Shown: positions 1 to 9,345, counted from the stretch's first letter. The stretch: DNA of 42,618 bases from Chara braunii (GCA_003427395.1 BFEA01000640.1:59511-102128), one strand, 5' to 3'. Numbers and translations: made by a program. Notes: a model not told the origin generated them from the letters alone.

Positions 1-84
<84 letters not shown>

Positions 85-91
85 TGTGTGT
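1..91. repeat. (TC)n followed by (GT)n microsatellite at window start
   Basis: Positions 1-66 are uninterrupted TC dinucleotides, followed by GT dinucleotides to about 91. A similar (TC)n tract closes the window at 42539-42618, so both ends lie in simple repeats. This is typical of short-read contig ends but does not prove the window is a complete contig. Confidence 0.97.
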
Positions 92-470
92 ATATGATGT
101 CACAAAATTATCAGAGCGCAAAAGCGAAAAGAAAACAGAAGAAAACAGAAGAAAACAAAGAAAAATAAATTCATTTTTTTATCTTCTCTGTGTGTGTATA
201 TATATTTCCCCTCCTCCCCCCCTGCATTCCTCTTACCCTCTCTTTCCCGCGAACCCCCTGGGGTACAGGCATGGGAGCTCACAAGCAGGACATGGGAGCT
301 CATATGCAGGACATGGAAGCTCACACGCAGGACAAGAACCCAAGGACAAAGAACTTTATTGCCTCTTCCCAAAACAAAAAAAAAGAACGAGATTACTCTC
401 CTCTTCCAAAACAAAGGAACCAAGAAAAAAGAAAAAAGAAAAAAGAAAAAAAGAAAAAAAGAATGAGAGA
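92..470 (-). other. Presumed intron 1 of the SR45-like gene (incomplete)
   Basis: This stretch holds no recognisable coding sequence on either strand. On the minus strand it begins with a long C/T-rich run (complement of the AAAAAAG repeats at 421-460). It also contains a short direct repeat, 'catgggagctca' and variants, at about 272-335. The 3' splice site is not in the window. Confidence 0.4.
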
Positions 471-476
471 ACTCGC
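471..476 (-). promoter_or_regulatory. Candidate GC-AG intron 5' splice site
   Basis: On the minus strand the exon end AAAAG is followed by GCGAGT. This matches the donor consensus AG|GTRAGT at all positions except the C in place of T, which is the signature of GC-AG introns. The frame runs on into a poly-pyrimidine stretch that translates to low-complexity F/S, so the exon must end about here. This is inference from sequence only. Confidence 0.45.
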
Positions 477-670
477 CTTTTCTTGGGCGTCGGACTTCGA
501 CTCCTCGACGAGCTTCGGCTGGACCGCGAAGTTGATGTTGACGTCACCGACCGAGATCGGGATCGCGATCGGGAGGGAGAAGAAGACTCCGTATAGGACG
601 AAGAGCCGGTGTCTGATCGCGACAGGGATTTCGATGCAGAAGGCGAACGGGATCTCGAAGGGCGGGCCAT
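477..670 (-). CDS. SR45: SR45/RNPS1-like splicing factor, first coding exon (partial)
   Basis: The minus-strand frame from the ATG at 668-670 encodes an arginine/serine-rich N-terminus that begins MARPSRSRSPSASKS and ends near RSRSPTPKKR. From memory this matches plant SR45 (RNPS1 type), whose N-terminus begins MAKPSRGRRSPS and continues as an RS domain before the RRM. Known members act in the nucleus on splice-site choice and in exon-junction-complex assembly. Only the first RS domain is here. The RRM and second RS domain would lie past position 1, because no RRM is visible in 1-476. Codon use in this exon differs from the purine/pyrimidine simple sequence around it. The exon appears to end at 477 with a GC-type donor (AAAAG then GCGAGT), leaving phase 2. 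An alternative GT donor at 472-471 scores worse. An unrelated RS-rich protein is possible because RS repeats are low complexity, but the start motif favours SR45. Confidence 0.55.
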
Positions 671-1000
671 TGTCTGTGTCCCCTGTCCCGACTTGTCAGC
701 AAAAGTCTAATCACCCAAACGCTCAACTCTGTCCCTTCTTTTGTCTTCCTCTCACACGTTCCTACCCCCTCCTCTTCCTCCTCCTCCTCCTCCTCCTCTT
801 CCTCCTCCTCCTCCTGCTCCTCCCAACACCCACCCCCCTCCTCCTATCTACTCCTCCCTCTCCCTCTCCCTCCAACCCACGCGTATTCGCATGCTGATAG
901 ATTTTGCTCACTCCATCCGGATCCTCCTTTCCTCAACGAACTATTTCGCTCCCATACATCATCACCCTAATTACTCCGTGATTAGTCCACAAAATCCGTT
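671..1000. other. Upstream region of the SR45-like gene with CTC-rich tract
   Basis: Positions 735-880 are almost pure pyrimidine (CTC/CTT repeats), which makes a GA-rich leader or proximal promoter on the minus strand 70-210 bp upstream of the ATG. No convincing TATA box is visible. Reading frames here are low-complexity artefacts. Confidence 0.5.
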
Positions 1001-1010
1001 ACCAACGTAA

Positions 1011-1217
1011 CGGGTGGAATAACGGAATCACTGATGAGTCACTCTAATTAGTCGGTATCTAATCAATCGGTATCTACTTAGTCGGTATATAATTAGTCGG
1101 TTCCGTCGCTACGGGTGGAATAACGGAATCACTGACGAGTCACTCTAATTAGTCGGTATAATCACTGATTACCCACTCGCTACCCACTAAACGGAATGCA
1201 AACGGAATCACTGATCA
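1011..1217. repeat. Duplicated 48-bp block with TGAGTCA and TTAGTCGGTA motifs
   Basis: Positions 1011-1058 and 1112-1159 are the same 48-bp sequence with one difference (TGATGAG versus TGACGAG), at a period of 101 bp. A third partial copy follows at about 1192-1217. The decamer TTAGTCGGTA recurs in and between copies. The blocks sit 340-490 bp upstream of the SR45-like start, so they could be regulatory or simply a small tandem repeat. Confidence 0.7.
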
Positions 1218-1346
1218 CCCACCCGCTCCTTTGACTTCTTGAATAACGGCTTACCTCAGCCGCGAACAGAACAGACACTTGTTAACACGTTTCCAACGAC
1301 GAGTAATCGCAAGAGAGGGAACGAAGAGAAAGCGTGCAAGCAAAAC

Positions 1347-1367
1347 GGGGAGAGGGGGGGGGGAGGC

Positions 1368-1398
<31 letters not shown>
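1347..1398 (+). repeat. Poly(G) tract with G-quadruplex potential
   Basis: Positions 1370-1398 are 29 consecutive G, preceded by further G runs separated by one to three bases (from 1347). Such a run satisfies any G-quadruplex pattern, but its exact length in a draft assembly is doubtful. Confidence 0.9.
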
Positions 1399-1584
1399 TC
1401 AGGTGTAATCCAGGAATCAATCAACGAGAGTATAGTCAACGTGCGCCGCCGCCAGCGAAACTGCCACATCAGCACGCCGTTGCCCCCAGCCAGACTGCCA
1501 CATCACCGCACCGCGCACCGCCGCCGCCGCCAGCAATGACATCGATAACGAGACGAAGGCAGAGCTAGCGAGTCCGACACGTAC

Positions 1585-1585
<1 letters not shown>

Positions 1586-1619
<34 letters not shown>

Positions 1620-1640
1620 GTCTGTATGTGTGTGTGCGTA
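1586..1640. repeat. (TC)n / (TG)n microsatellite
   Basis: TC repeats from 1586 to about 1615 grade into TG-type repeats. The long antisense frame across it (1503-2054) is explained by this and by flanking repeats. Confidence 0.9.
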
Positions 1641-1821
1641 TGTTTTCGAGTCTGTAACCAATCTACGGCTAACGATGGTGCAGTCCTCCTCCACTCCCTG
1701 TGGACGTAACTGCAGGCGAAGGTAGAAAGACCATAGCAGCTGTGACGACAAGCAGAGGGAGGGGCAATGCGGATCTGGGGCCACTGTCAACACCGCAGCA
1801 TGTTCAATTCTCAGAGCAGCG

Positions 1822-1928
1822 CCACACCACTCTCGAAAAGTGCAAAATGAGAATGAACTTCCCGCGAGAACATGCCCAGATACATCCGCCACATTTTTCG
1901 TCTTTTTCACAGTTCTAGAGTGGTGTGG
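1822..1928. mobile_element. Small TIR element, about 107 bp
   Basis: The sequence starts with CCACACCACTCT and ends with its reverse complement AGAGTGGTGTGG. Inside is the block GTGCAAAATGAGAATGAACT, which also occurs in a better-preserved relative at 26829-26938 and in a series of degenerate copies at 25.9-28.35 kb. The small size, terminal inverted repeats and lack of coding capacity fit a MITE. The superfamily cannot be named from the sequence alone. Confidence 0.6.
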
Positions 1929-1996
1929 CGAGGCCCCCACTCCCATCAGTCTCTCAGCAAACCCCACCCAACCCCACCCCACGGAACCCAGGGCAA

Positions 1997-2081
1997 GGTC
2001 CCACTTGCACGGATTAAGAGATCGTGGCCGTTGATCTTTGCTATCTACGGTCAATATCGCTTAATTCGTGTAAGTGGGACC
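1997..2081. mobile_element. 85-bp near-perfect palindromic foldback, copy 1
   Basis: The copy begins GGTCCCACTTGCACGGATTA and ends with the near reverse complement TAATTCGTGTAAGTGGGACC. Pairing continues inward, so about 40 bp of each half can pair with few mismatches. Two more copies lie at 2109-2160 (left part only) and 2310-2394. This fits a palindromic MITE. The hairpin is also the size of a small-RNA precursor, but nothing here shows expression. Confidence 0.75.
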
Positions 2082-2108
2082 TACTGTAGCCCCCAGAGAG
2101 CGAAGCAA

Positions 2109-2160
2109 GGTCCCACTTGCACGGTGATTAAGAGATTCTGGCCGTTGATCTTTGCTATCT
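2109..2160. mobile_element. Palindromic foldback, copy 2 (truncated)
   Basis: The left 52 bp of the same element (GGTCCCACTTGCACGG...) run to GCTATCT and then stop at the start of a fragment of the TA-flanked MITE seen complete at 28030-28140. There is a 1-bp insertion after CACGG relative to copy 1. Confidence 0.65.
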
Positions 2161-2161
2161 A

Positions 2162-2239
2162 AAATGAATGTATACATGTTTTATTTCCGGCCAGATACGG
2201 CCAAAATGAGGTTGCGTTGTGTTCGGGGGAAGACGGTAG
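2162..2239 (+). mobile_element. Right-hand fragment of TA-flanked MITE (family of 28030-28140)
   Basis: This 78-bp stretch, from ATGAATGTATAC to GGGGGAAGACGGTAG, matches 28052-28140 closely. Its left terminal inverted repeat is missing and is replaced by the truncated palindrome at 2109-2160. Confidence 0.65.
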
Positions 2240-2309
2240 CCCCGGGAGGGAGGAGAAAACCAAAAACACCCGAAAAAAACACACCGCCGCCGGCCCCAAC
2301 CCGGGGCAA

Positions 2310-2394
2310 GGTCCCACTGGCACGGATTACGAGATTCTGGCCGTTGATATTGGCTATCTACGGTCAATATCGCTTAATTCGTGTAAGTGGGACC
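2310..2394. mobile_element. 85-bp palindromic foldback, copy 3
   Basis: This is a full-length copy with the same termini as 1997-2081 and only a few substitutions (for example CACTGGCACGG in the left arm). Like copies 1 and 2 it is preceded by GCAA. Confidence 0.75.
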
Positions 2395-2521
2395 TAGCTC
2401 CCGCACTGAGCGCGATCCCGCGCAGCGGCCGCACAGCCCCCGCGCAAACGGCGGGCTGCGATCTCAGGCCTTGGGCAAAGATGTTTGTTTTATTTTATTT
2501 TTTGGGGGGACTTGGGCAAAG

Positions 2522-2531
2522 ATGCAAACCC
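2522..2531. repeat. Left target-site duplication of the U2-LINE chimera
   Basis: ATGCAAACCC ends one base before the first U2-like base. The identical 10-mer occurs at 4907-4916, directly after the poly(A) tract. These are the positions expected for a target-site duplication made by target-primed reverse transcription. Confidence 0.75.
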
Positions 2532-2532
2532 A

Positions 2533-2627
2533 ATACCTTTCTCGGCCTTTTGGCTAAGATCAGGTGTAGTATCTGTTCTGATCAGTTTAAACCACCAGTA
2601 CCTCTGGCCACATGATATTAAATTAAG
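2533..2627 (+). ncRNA. U2: U2 snRNA-derived sequence, 5' part of a retrotransposed chimera
   Basis: From 2533 the sequence begins ATACCTTTCTCGGCCTTTTG, the invariant 5' end of plant U2. It follows U2 for about 58 bases with two differences from the plant sequence I remember (AGG for AAG near 2563 and CTGATC for CTTATC near 2580). The branch-point-pairing GTAGTA is intact. The stem II region is divergent, but GGCCACATGATATTAAATTA returns at about 2606-2625. The Sm site and the 3' half are absent, so this cannot be a working U2 gene. The sequence then runs into LINE coding sequence, and a target-site duplication begins immediately upstream, so it was reverse-transcribed as the 5' end of a LINE insertion. 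Confidence 0.85.
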
Positions 2628-2672
2628 CCGAGGCTTGCCAAGGCTGCCCCTCAAGCCGAACGCAGAAGCTGG

Positions 2673-4178
2673 TTGATGGTGTTGGAGTACCTGTTGCAGC
2701 AGGAGCTTTCCCTTGCACGAAAGGAAGATGTCTGGTGCTGTGTTTTTATGCACTCATTTGCCCGCAGACAGCTGCCTTCGCCGGTGGCCAAGGGATTATG
2801 GACAGCCTGGGCAAAGCTGCTCACGCCCCTGCGAACGGAACCAGTAACGAAGGAGGAGGTGCTTGGCCAAATTCTCTTTGATAATAAGGACATTCGACAT
2901 AGCCAAGGCCTCCCCTTTGAGGCAACATCCGCGCCTGGCAAATTCGGAAGAAGATGGGTGGAATGTGGGGTGGTGAGGGTACGGGATCTTTGGGACGAAG
3001 AGCAGGATGATTGGATCTCGGAGTCTCGGCTAATGCAGAAACTGGGTCGTCTCCCATTGGTTGCTGGGAGGAGGCAACAGCTTTGTGATGGAATCCCGGC
3101 ACACTTGCATGATCTGCTGCAGTCTCGGAATCCAGTGGTGGGTCAATGATACCAAGATCCGCAGGAACCGGAGAGGGGTAGCATAATACAAATAATGGGG
3201 TATCAAGACGCCAACAGTTGGCGGGCACAGAAGTGGAGTATAAGTGCGGATCCGGCTCAAGCAGCCATACTCCAGCTCCAAGGGGAGATCGTGGTAGAGC
3301 TTCAACAACCTTTGCAGCAAATACGTGTGCATACTTAAACGAAGCTTGGCATCACTACACATGCGCTGCTTCATCAGGGACTCCCTCTAAGAGAGCTCAG
3401 AATTGACCCACTGGGTTGGTCTTGGGAACCCCAGCCAGGGCAAGGGACAATTCTGCCACATTATACTTCCGCCTTGGGTAGACAGCTGCAAGATAAGGGA
3501 ATTAACCTCCCATCGACTGTGGCTGATCTACTGAACAGGTTGAGAGGCGATGTCCAGCCAATTACGCGACCGGATATGAAGACACTCTGGGCTCAGTTGA
3601 CTGTCATGCCCTCTCAGAAGCTCGCGGGCGTCCTATGGCTCCTTTCTCATGCGGCAGTACCCACCTCAGCTTGGCTTTTTGAAGGAGGGATGGATATTGA
3701 CACGAAATGTAAGAGGTGTGGGGGTAGGGAGGAGGAAACCCTCCATCACCTGTTCTGGGCATGTCCAGCTTCAAAGAGGTTGTGGCAGTGGTGGGAACAC
3801 CACTGGCTCTGATTTGTTGGCCCAATCCTGTCATGGGATGAGACCTGGGCTCTTCATGGGCGTATTCCGGCTACCTGGTTCAAGGGTAAAGGCAGAGGCT
3901 ATGTGGCTCAGGCCATCAGATCAATTTTAATCTGGGTCATATGGGAGGATCGCAACAATATCCTTTTCCGCCAGCAATGGACAAGTGACATCGCCCTCCT
4001 GGCCAAGGTCAAAGCATGGATTAGAACTATGATACGGGTTGATTGGACCAGGAAGGCCAGCAGAGGTCGCACACCACGAGGTAGGCATTGGTTTCTGGTT
4101 ACATGGGCATGGGACAATCAATTAGCAGCGGTTACATTGGAGGGGGACTTGGTCATCTCACCTTGGCTGTTTTCTTAA
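2673..4178 (+). pseudogene. LINE ORF2 C-terminal region (zf-RVT), frameshifted
   Basis: Three collinear open segments carry the signal: 2673-3149, 3474-3812 and 3903-4178. The middle one holds CKRCGGREEETLHHLFWAC, the CX2C...HHX4C pattern of the zinc-binding domain found after reverse transcriptase in plant LINE polyproteins (zf-RVT). The third segment (reading AIRSILIWVIWEDRNNILF) is the usual C-terminal continuation and ends at a stop at 4178. The catalytic RT core and endonuclease are absent because the element is 5'-truncated at its junction with U2. At least two frameshifts and stops break the frame, so it is not functional. Confidence 0.75.
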
Positions 4179-4878
4179 TTCTTAATCTATTCCTTCGTCT
4201 TTCTTCTTCTTCCCTCTTCCTTGTCTTTTTCCTCTTCCTAATCCTTCCTCCTTCTGTGAACCAGGGCACTCGGTTTTGTAGACAACCGCAGTTGGCTACC
4301 TAGGGTAGGGAGGGTAGGAGAGTGCCTAGGTTTTAGTTTAGGAGCCTGTAACGGTTCCTCGCGGCTGTACTAAGCCGAGTCCATGTCGGCTTAGGCCTGT
4401 GCAACTCAGAGTAGAATGGTAAGCCGTTCATGTGGGTTGAGGATCTAGTTTAGATGGGATAGGGAGAGGAGTGGTAAGTGTGAGAAGGCATATCAGTAGT
4501 GCACGATAACAGGTTTGCGATAATTAGGAGCGTCACGTGAAGTTTTCCGTGTGTTAGGATAGAGCTTTGTACAGCCACTTCCTATCAGATCTCCCTTCTG
4601 GGGGTGGCTTCAGACTAGGCGGTCCTGCTCACGTTGGTGACAGTAAGCTAAACCGACGGATGCTGCCGGGATAACTCCGGGTTGATATGTGAGGTCCCCG
4701 GCCTCAAATTCTCGTTTTGGAATATAATGTAAGAAGCTTTGACGAAAAAAAATAAAATAAAATAAATCAGGGTTACGGAGGGGTCATATGGGTAGGCTTG
4801 CTTGCTCGACCCGTCCAGCGTCGCCTTCATATTGCACTGCAGCAAAGCATGGTGCGGCCCACTCCCCCCTGGGGCAAC
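4179..4878 (+). other. LINE 3' UTR
   Basis: This stretch lies between the ORF2 stop and the poly(A) tail and has no coding signal. It begins with a pyrimidine-rich stretch (4180-4255) and contains an A-rich patch of AAAAT units at 4744-4767. Confidence 0.55.

Positions 4879-4906
<28 letters not shown>
4879..4906 (+). repeat. Poly(A) tail of the U2-LINE insertion
   Basis: A run of about 28 A directly precedes the second copy of ATGCAAACCC. Confidence 0.85.
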
Positions 4907-4909
<3 letters not shown>

Positions 4910-4916
4910 CAAACCC
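4907..4916. repeat. Right target-site duplication of the U2-LINE chimera
   Basis: ATGCAAACCC is identical to 2522-2531 and lies immediately after the poly(A) run. Confidence 0.75.
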
Positions 4917-5430
4917 CGCCCGAACGGCTTTCGGACTACCGCCGTACTGCCGATAGCGGTAGCTCCGCTACTCTCCAAACATATGTTGTTGTGGAAACTG
5001 GTTTGGATCGTGTATCTTCATTCAGAAGTTGGAAAGATACGCGGTGCATGTTTTGTCTCGTTCACCTTGGCCAGTGGCTCAGAGATGGGTTGGCCTCGCC
5101 ACTCGTCTGAACTGAAAAGCACAAACACACTCTGTCCAGGTTTTACGTACTTCCCATTTTAAACATTTAGCGAGTAGTGTTGCGAGGCCTCATTTGGTAG
5201 CATGTTGTGGATTACACGTAGCCCTGTCGTCCGGTTCCGAACAACGGTCCGTTGGGTTTGGGAAAGCGTTGGACCCGAAAACGTTGGGCGTTCGGGCTGT
5301 TCAGAAGCTAAAATTGTAATAATTTTAGCGCGCACCACTGCATAATTGACTTATACCATGAAAGCATGGGTGAGCAGCCCGTAGTTCGTTTGTTGATGTC
5401 GTTTGTCTTGTTTGCTATACACCCAAGAGT
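4917..5430. other. No gene recognised
   Basis: This is the pre-insertion flank of the LINE. It has a short stretch of G/T-rich unique sequence, and no coding, RNA or repeat signal stands out apart from small inverted repeats around 5230-5300. Confidence 0.4.
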
Positions 5431-5589
5431 GTCTGTGTGTGTGCGCGTGTGTATGTGAGAGAGTGAAAATGTGTGTGTGTGTGTGTGTATGAGAGGGTGT
5501 GTGTGTATGCACGAGCGAGCGAGTGAGAGAGAGAGAGAGAGAGAGGAGTAGGCGAATTGAAATTGAAACGTGAGCGTGATTGTATAAGT

Positions 5590-5625
<36 letters not shown>
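5431..5625. repeat. (GT)n and (GA)n microsatellite cluster
   Basis: GT repeats at 5431-5515 and GA repeats at 5524-5543 and 5595-5622 produce long artefactual frames rich in SLSLS and HTHTH on the minus strand. Confidence 0.9.
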
Positions 5626-5626
<1 letters not shown>

Positions 5627-6820
5627 GCTCCGTCTCTGTATCTGGCGCAGCAAGAAGTCCAAATTTAGAAAAAACCTCTCGTGGAAGGGAGCACTCGTTG
5701 GGGGGGAGTGGGCTGGCGGCGCCTGAAAAGTGCAGGTCTGCGTCGCTCCGTTTTGACTTTTCAACCTCCAAGCCCTGATGCTCGTGCCTCTTCGTTTTTT
5801 TCCCATCTCACGACCTCTCCAAAATAGCGGTCTTTCGTGTGCCACACCCCTTCGCTAAGCCCTTACACAAAATGACCACCCTCCCAAACGACGGACGTTG
5901 AACGTTGAAGGACTCGTGGGCATAAAATGTAACCCTGACGGGTTGCGAACATTCTGAACGTATTTGAAACCTATCTGAAACCCAAAGTGGTCCCGCTACA
6001 TTCAAGATGTTGGGATTTGTCTCAATGCATTTGGTCAACTGTGTTCGGTCCATATACATGTGGAATATTGTTGGATGGTACTGTTGGAGGAAAAATATGA
6101 AAAAAAAATATTTGAGTGACTTCACCGCATAAGGGGAAGGAAAAAAAAACATCACCACATAGGAGTTGTCGAAGCAACTGGTCCACAGACCCACTCACCT
6201 TTAATATCACCAGTTTACACAACCTAAGTTCACGAAGCTACGTTTCCGCCTTGTGCGTCAACAATTGCGCCTTTTAAAAGTGGATTGTTGCTCCTGAAAA
6301 CGGCTAAGCCTAAATTGAAAAGCTTTTAACAGGTATATCTACACGTGACTCATGACGTGTTGCAAAGAATGACAGAATGATCGCATGAGCAATGAAAGTA
6401 AGCAAAGCAAGTGAAAACTACCCTCCATACAAAAACATTATTGTGCAAGACGAGAGTGGGGTAACTCATTTATTAAGGAATTCGAAGTTAGAAAATTGAG
6501 GCGGCAATAAATTAAGAGGTTGTTCCTAAGTTTAAACAAGTCAATATAAAATATAGAGTGGAACGAGACTGCATGACTTACATAGTCTCGGGTACCTTTT
6601 TCTTTGTTGGTAGCCAATAATTGGTGGAGATTGAAAGTCAATACCAAATCCTTAGTATAAATGGACGTCTTTTTTTTACCATTGTTGACGTTGTTATAAG
6701 AATTTAAGGTAACATTTTTTTTTTTTTTTTTCGACCGAACAGATACTGAAGACTTTTGTCAAAGTTAAAAAGTGATATCCATTCATAAAAGCACAAAAAA
6801 AAAAAAAATTATAACAATCA
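5626..6820. other. No gene recognised; AT-rich with poly(A)/poly(T) runs
   Basis: No coding or RNA gene is supported. A 7-bp inverted repeat at 6259-6290 encloses CGCCTTTTA. Homopolymer runs lie at 6715-6731 (T) and 6794-6808 (A). Confidence 0.4.
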
Positions 6821-6824
6821 TTTG

Positions 6825-7086
6825 AGAAGATCGATGTTTATAATGAGCAAAGTGATAGCAATTTTTGTATATGTCAATTATGAGTAGCAATAAATAATAA
6901 TTAGAGTTTACAAATATGGTAAAGCAACGTACCTTTTACACAGATTGCATATTTTAGAAGATCGATGTTTATAATGAGCAAAGTGACAATAATTTTTGTA
7001 CATGTCGATAATGAGTAACAATAAATAATAATTAGAGTTTAAAGATATGAAGAAGCAATGTACATTTTACATTGTTTGCATATTTA
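6825..7086. repeat. 131-bp tandem duplication
   Basis: Units at 6825-6955 and 6956-7086 both start AGAAGATCGATGTTTATAAT and match throughout with scattered substitutions. The sequence is AT-rich and non-coding. Confidence 0.85.
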
Positions 7087-7785
7087 TGCAATACAAGTAT
7101 GGTTTTCGAAAAAACAAAAAACATCGAATTAAAAAAAAATAAAAAAAAATGAAGATATCTTAATGAAAAAGAAAGGTAAGCAATAGTTACATTGCTCTTC
7201 ACACACATTCAAAAAAAATATTTTATTTCAGCGTGTATATTGCTCATACGCGCACGCATTCCTCTACATGTTTCATGTGCACCGGTCTCATCGGGAGACT
7301 TCTCCGCAAACCCTCTCGCCTTTCGGCCCACCTTTTTCTACCACTCACTGGTCACTGGCCGTAACAATCAAATATGATGGTGGGCTTGATATAATGTCAT
7401 ACTTGTTAAGAAAACCACCAGACCAAGTTGTGTCATGTTGACACTGTTCCATTACATCCGATTGTTTCAGCCCTAATACTACTGGATGCATCCTTGGCCG
7501 CATTATGATGTCAAAGTCGCTTACAAACCACGTGTGCTTCCCTTTACAAACCACCGTGTGAAATGATAACAACCTCGCTAATCTAGTTGAGCGAAATCTG
7601 TGTGATAAGGTCTCCCTCAAAGTGGGGTGCCACCAATATCGCTCCCTCTTATTTTCAATACCTGACAATTTTTTTTTTTTTTTAAGTAATGAGTTTCAAC
7701 AAGTTATGTGGCAGTTATGATTTTAACAGATGTTTAAGTGATAACTTACAAGAGGGGAGAAATTTAAATACCTTCGCTGATTAGC
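7087..7785. other. No gene recognised
   Basis: A-rich tracts occur at 7129-7150 and a T run at 7671-7683. The minus-strand frame at 7345-7668 (107 codons) has no recognisable motif and I do not support it as a gene. Confidence 0.35.
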
Positions 7786-8230
7786 TTTGTATAAATTTTT
7801 GAATGATACTTCTCTAGAGGAAGTGCTGTTAAAATTTTTGCAAATCTAAAGAGTTAGTTAAATTTTGTCTTAGTAAGAACTCAAGTTTTATTTCGAGTTC
7901 GTATCTAACTTAGTGTAAATATGAGAAGTTTACTTCTCTGAAGAAGTTCTCTGAAGAAGATGCTGCCAAACGTTTTACTAATTCAGGGCGTTAAACAAAT
8001 TTGACCCTCTAGAGTTGAAAACCATTTCAATTTTCATATTCGGACGAATATAAATTATGAGAAGGTACTTTTCAGTAGGGAAGCGCTGCCAAAATTTTAT
8101 TAGTTTTGAGGAGTTGGATTTATAGTGAAGGTTCTTGCGACCCAACCTGTATAGAGGAGATGCTGCAAAAAATCTTTATTTTCCTTAGGCACTTGCCTAA
8201 AGGTAATTTTAGACTTTATTATGAGAAGAT
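7786..8230. repeat. Four diverged tandem units of about 110-125 bp
   Basis: A core resembling GAAGTGCTGCCAAAATTTTA recurs near 7820, 7958, 8081 and 8157. Each time it is preceded by a TATAAATTATGAGAAG-like segment or a GAGGA-type segment. The copies are old and diverged. Confidence 0.5.
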
Positions 8231-8698
8231 TGTGAGTGAGAACGTGATATGGGGGTTCATTCTCCATACATTCATGGTATAGCCTTAGGCATTGGTCTGT
8301 CTTGTGTTACAGGTCCTCTTTGACAATTTTGATTCAGGATTTGAATAGCCTTAGTTTCATCCCACGAGGATCATCTTTTGTTATCACTGATAACACGTCG
8401 GTTTATGACTCAATTATAACTTATCCCAGCCACTCAATCTAAATAGTTCAACCCCTGTGGTTTGAATTTGTTTTGTCAGGTTTGCACATGGACTTTACTG
8501 AATGACCATTTAAAAAGAGTATTGAGTACCTTATTATGGAAGGTAAGACAAAGGTTAAGGCTAGTTTGGCTAAAGTGAGGGGTATAAGCACAGAGAGTGT
8601 TTGAAGTTTATCTCATATAGTGTGTGGGTTTTTGGTTGAATCTTTGATGTGATTGCATGTATTGTTGTGGTTTTACCTCAAGATTTAACTATGCATGC

Positions 8699-8737
<39 letters not shown>

Positions 8738-9345
8738 AAAGGAAGTCACACTGTGATTGTGAGAAGTGATCGTCTTATACCCTCTTATATATGTGTATAT
8801 TCATATATGCTGAGTATCCACGTGGTCCACAGTGACCGTGCAAAAGAGTCGAGCAAATTTGTCTTGAGAGAAAAAAAAAATCCCTCGTTTGCCTTATTTT
8901 TTTGAGTTTTTATAGTTGAACGTTGATATTTTTGGCAACCGTCAAAGTCAAACCACGTGACTTATCTGCAGACCATGGATGATGGAGCTTGTCTCGAAGA
9001 CCTTAAGTGTTGACAAAGAGGTATGAACTTGTCTACCACCTACTCTCCGCATGAGGATAGGTCTCTCAACCATCTTGACGGTTCTTTAGCGTCGAGAGAT
9101 TAATCCCTCAAGGCGTGTGTCAGCCGACACTTGAGTGCCGAACGTGACCCTCGAGACTATTGAGGACCACGCAATTATGGGTACTATATAGTACTCCATC
9201 GTTGCAACTGCTTGCGTATTCATGCATGGCTAGCCGATTTAAGAAAGTGTTGCATCCGCACAATTTTATCTCAAGTCTTTCGCGCGACCCCCAATTGATT
9301 CAGTGTTGGAAAAGTTATGGGTTGGATATCAAAGGGACGAGGATT
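8231..9345. other. No gene recognised; contains (TA)n
   Basis: A (TA)n microsatellite of about 32 bp lies at 8703-8735. The rest is AT-rich sequence with frames under 130 codons and no known motif. Confidence 0.4.

Larger units (their letters stand above)
2533..4906 (+). mobile_element. 5'-truncated LINE with U2 snRNA 5' fusion and poly(A) tail
   Basis: The insertion is bounded by the 10-bp duplication ATGCAAACCC (2522-2531 and 4907-4916). It consists of U2-like sequence, the C-terminal part of a LINE ORF2, a 3' UTR from 4179 and a poly(A) run at 4879-4906. The structure matches snRNA/LINE chimeras known in mammals, which form when reverse transcriptase jumps from LINE RNA to an snRNA. An alternative is a LINE that targets U2 genes (some Tx1-clade elements do), but then U2 3' sequence should follow the tail and it does not. 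An internal A-rich patch at 4744-4767 could mark the true LINE end, with 4768-4878 as a third joined piece. The long pure tail suggests a fairly young insertion, although the ORF already has frameshifts. Confidence 0.75.

Noticed and set aside
1030-1060. CTGATGAGTC at 1031-1040 as a hammerhead core
   Set aside because: No stem II and no GAAA follow. The match is limited to the first ten bases.
2533-2627. A functional U2 gene, or a U2-targeting LINE insertion
   Set aside because: The Sm site and 3' half are missing. No U2 sequence follows the poly(A), and the target-site duplication lies outside U2, so the whole U2-LINE unit was inserted together.
6259-6290. U5-like hairpin: CAACAAT...ATTGTTG around CGCCTTTTA
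   Set aside because: Only nine bases of the U5 loop match and the rest of U5 is absent. This is within reach of chance in 42 kb.
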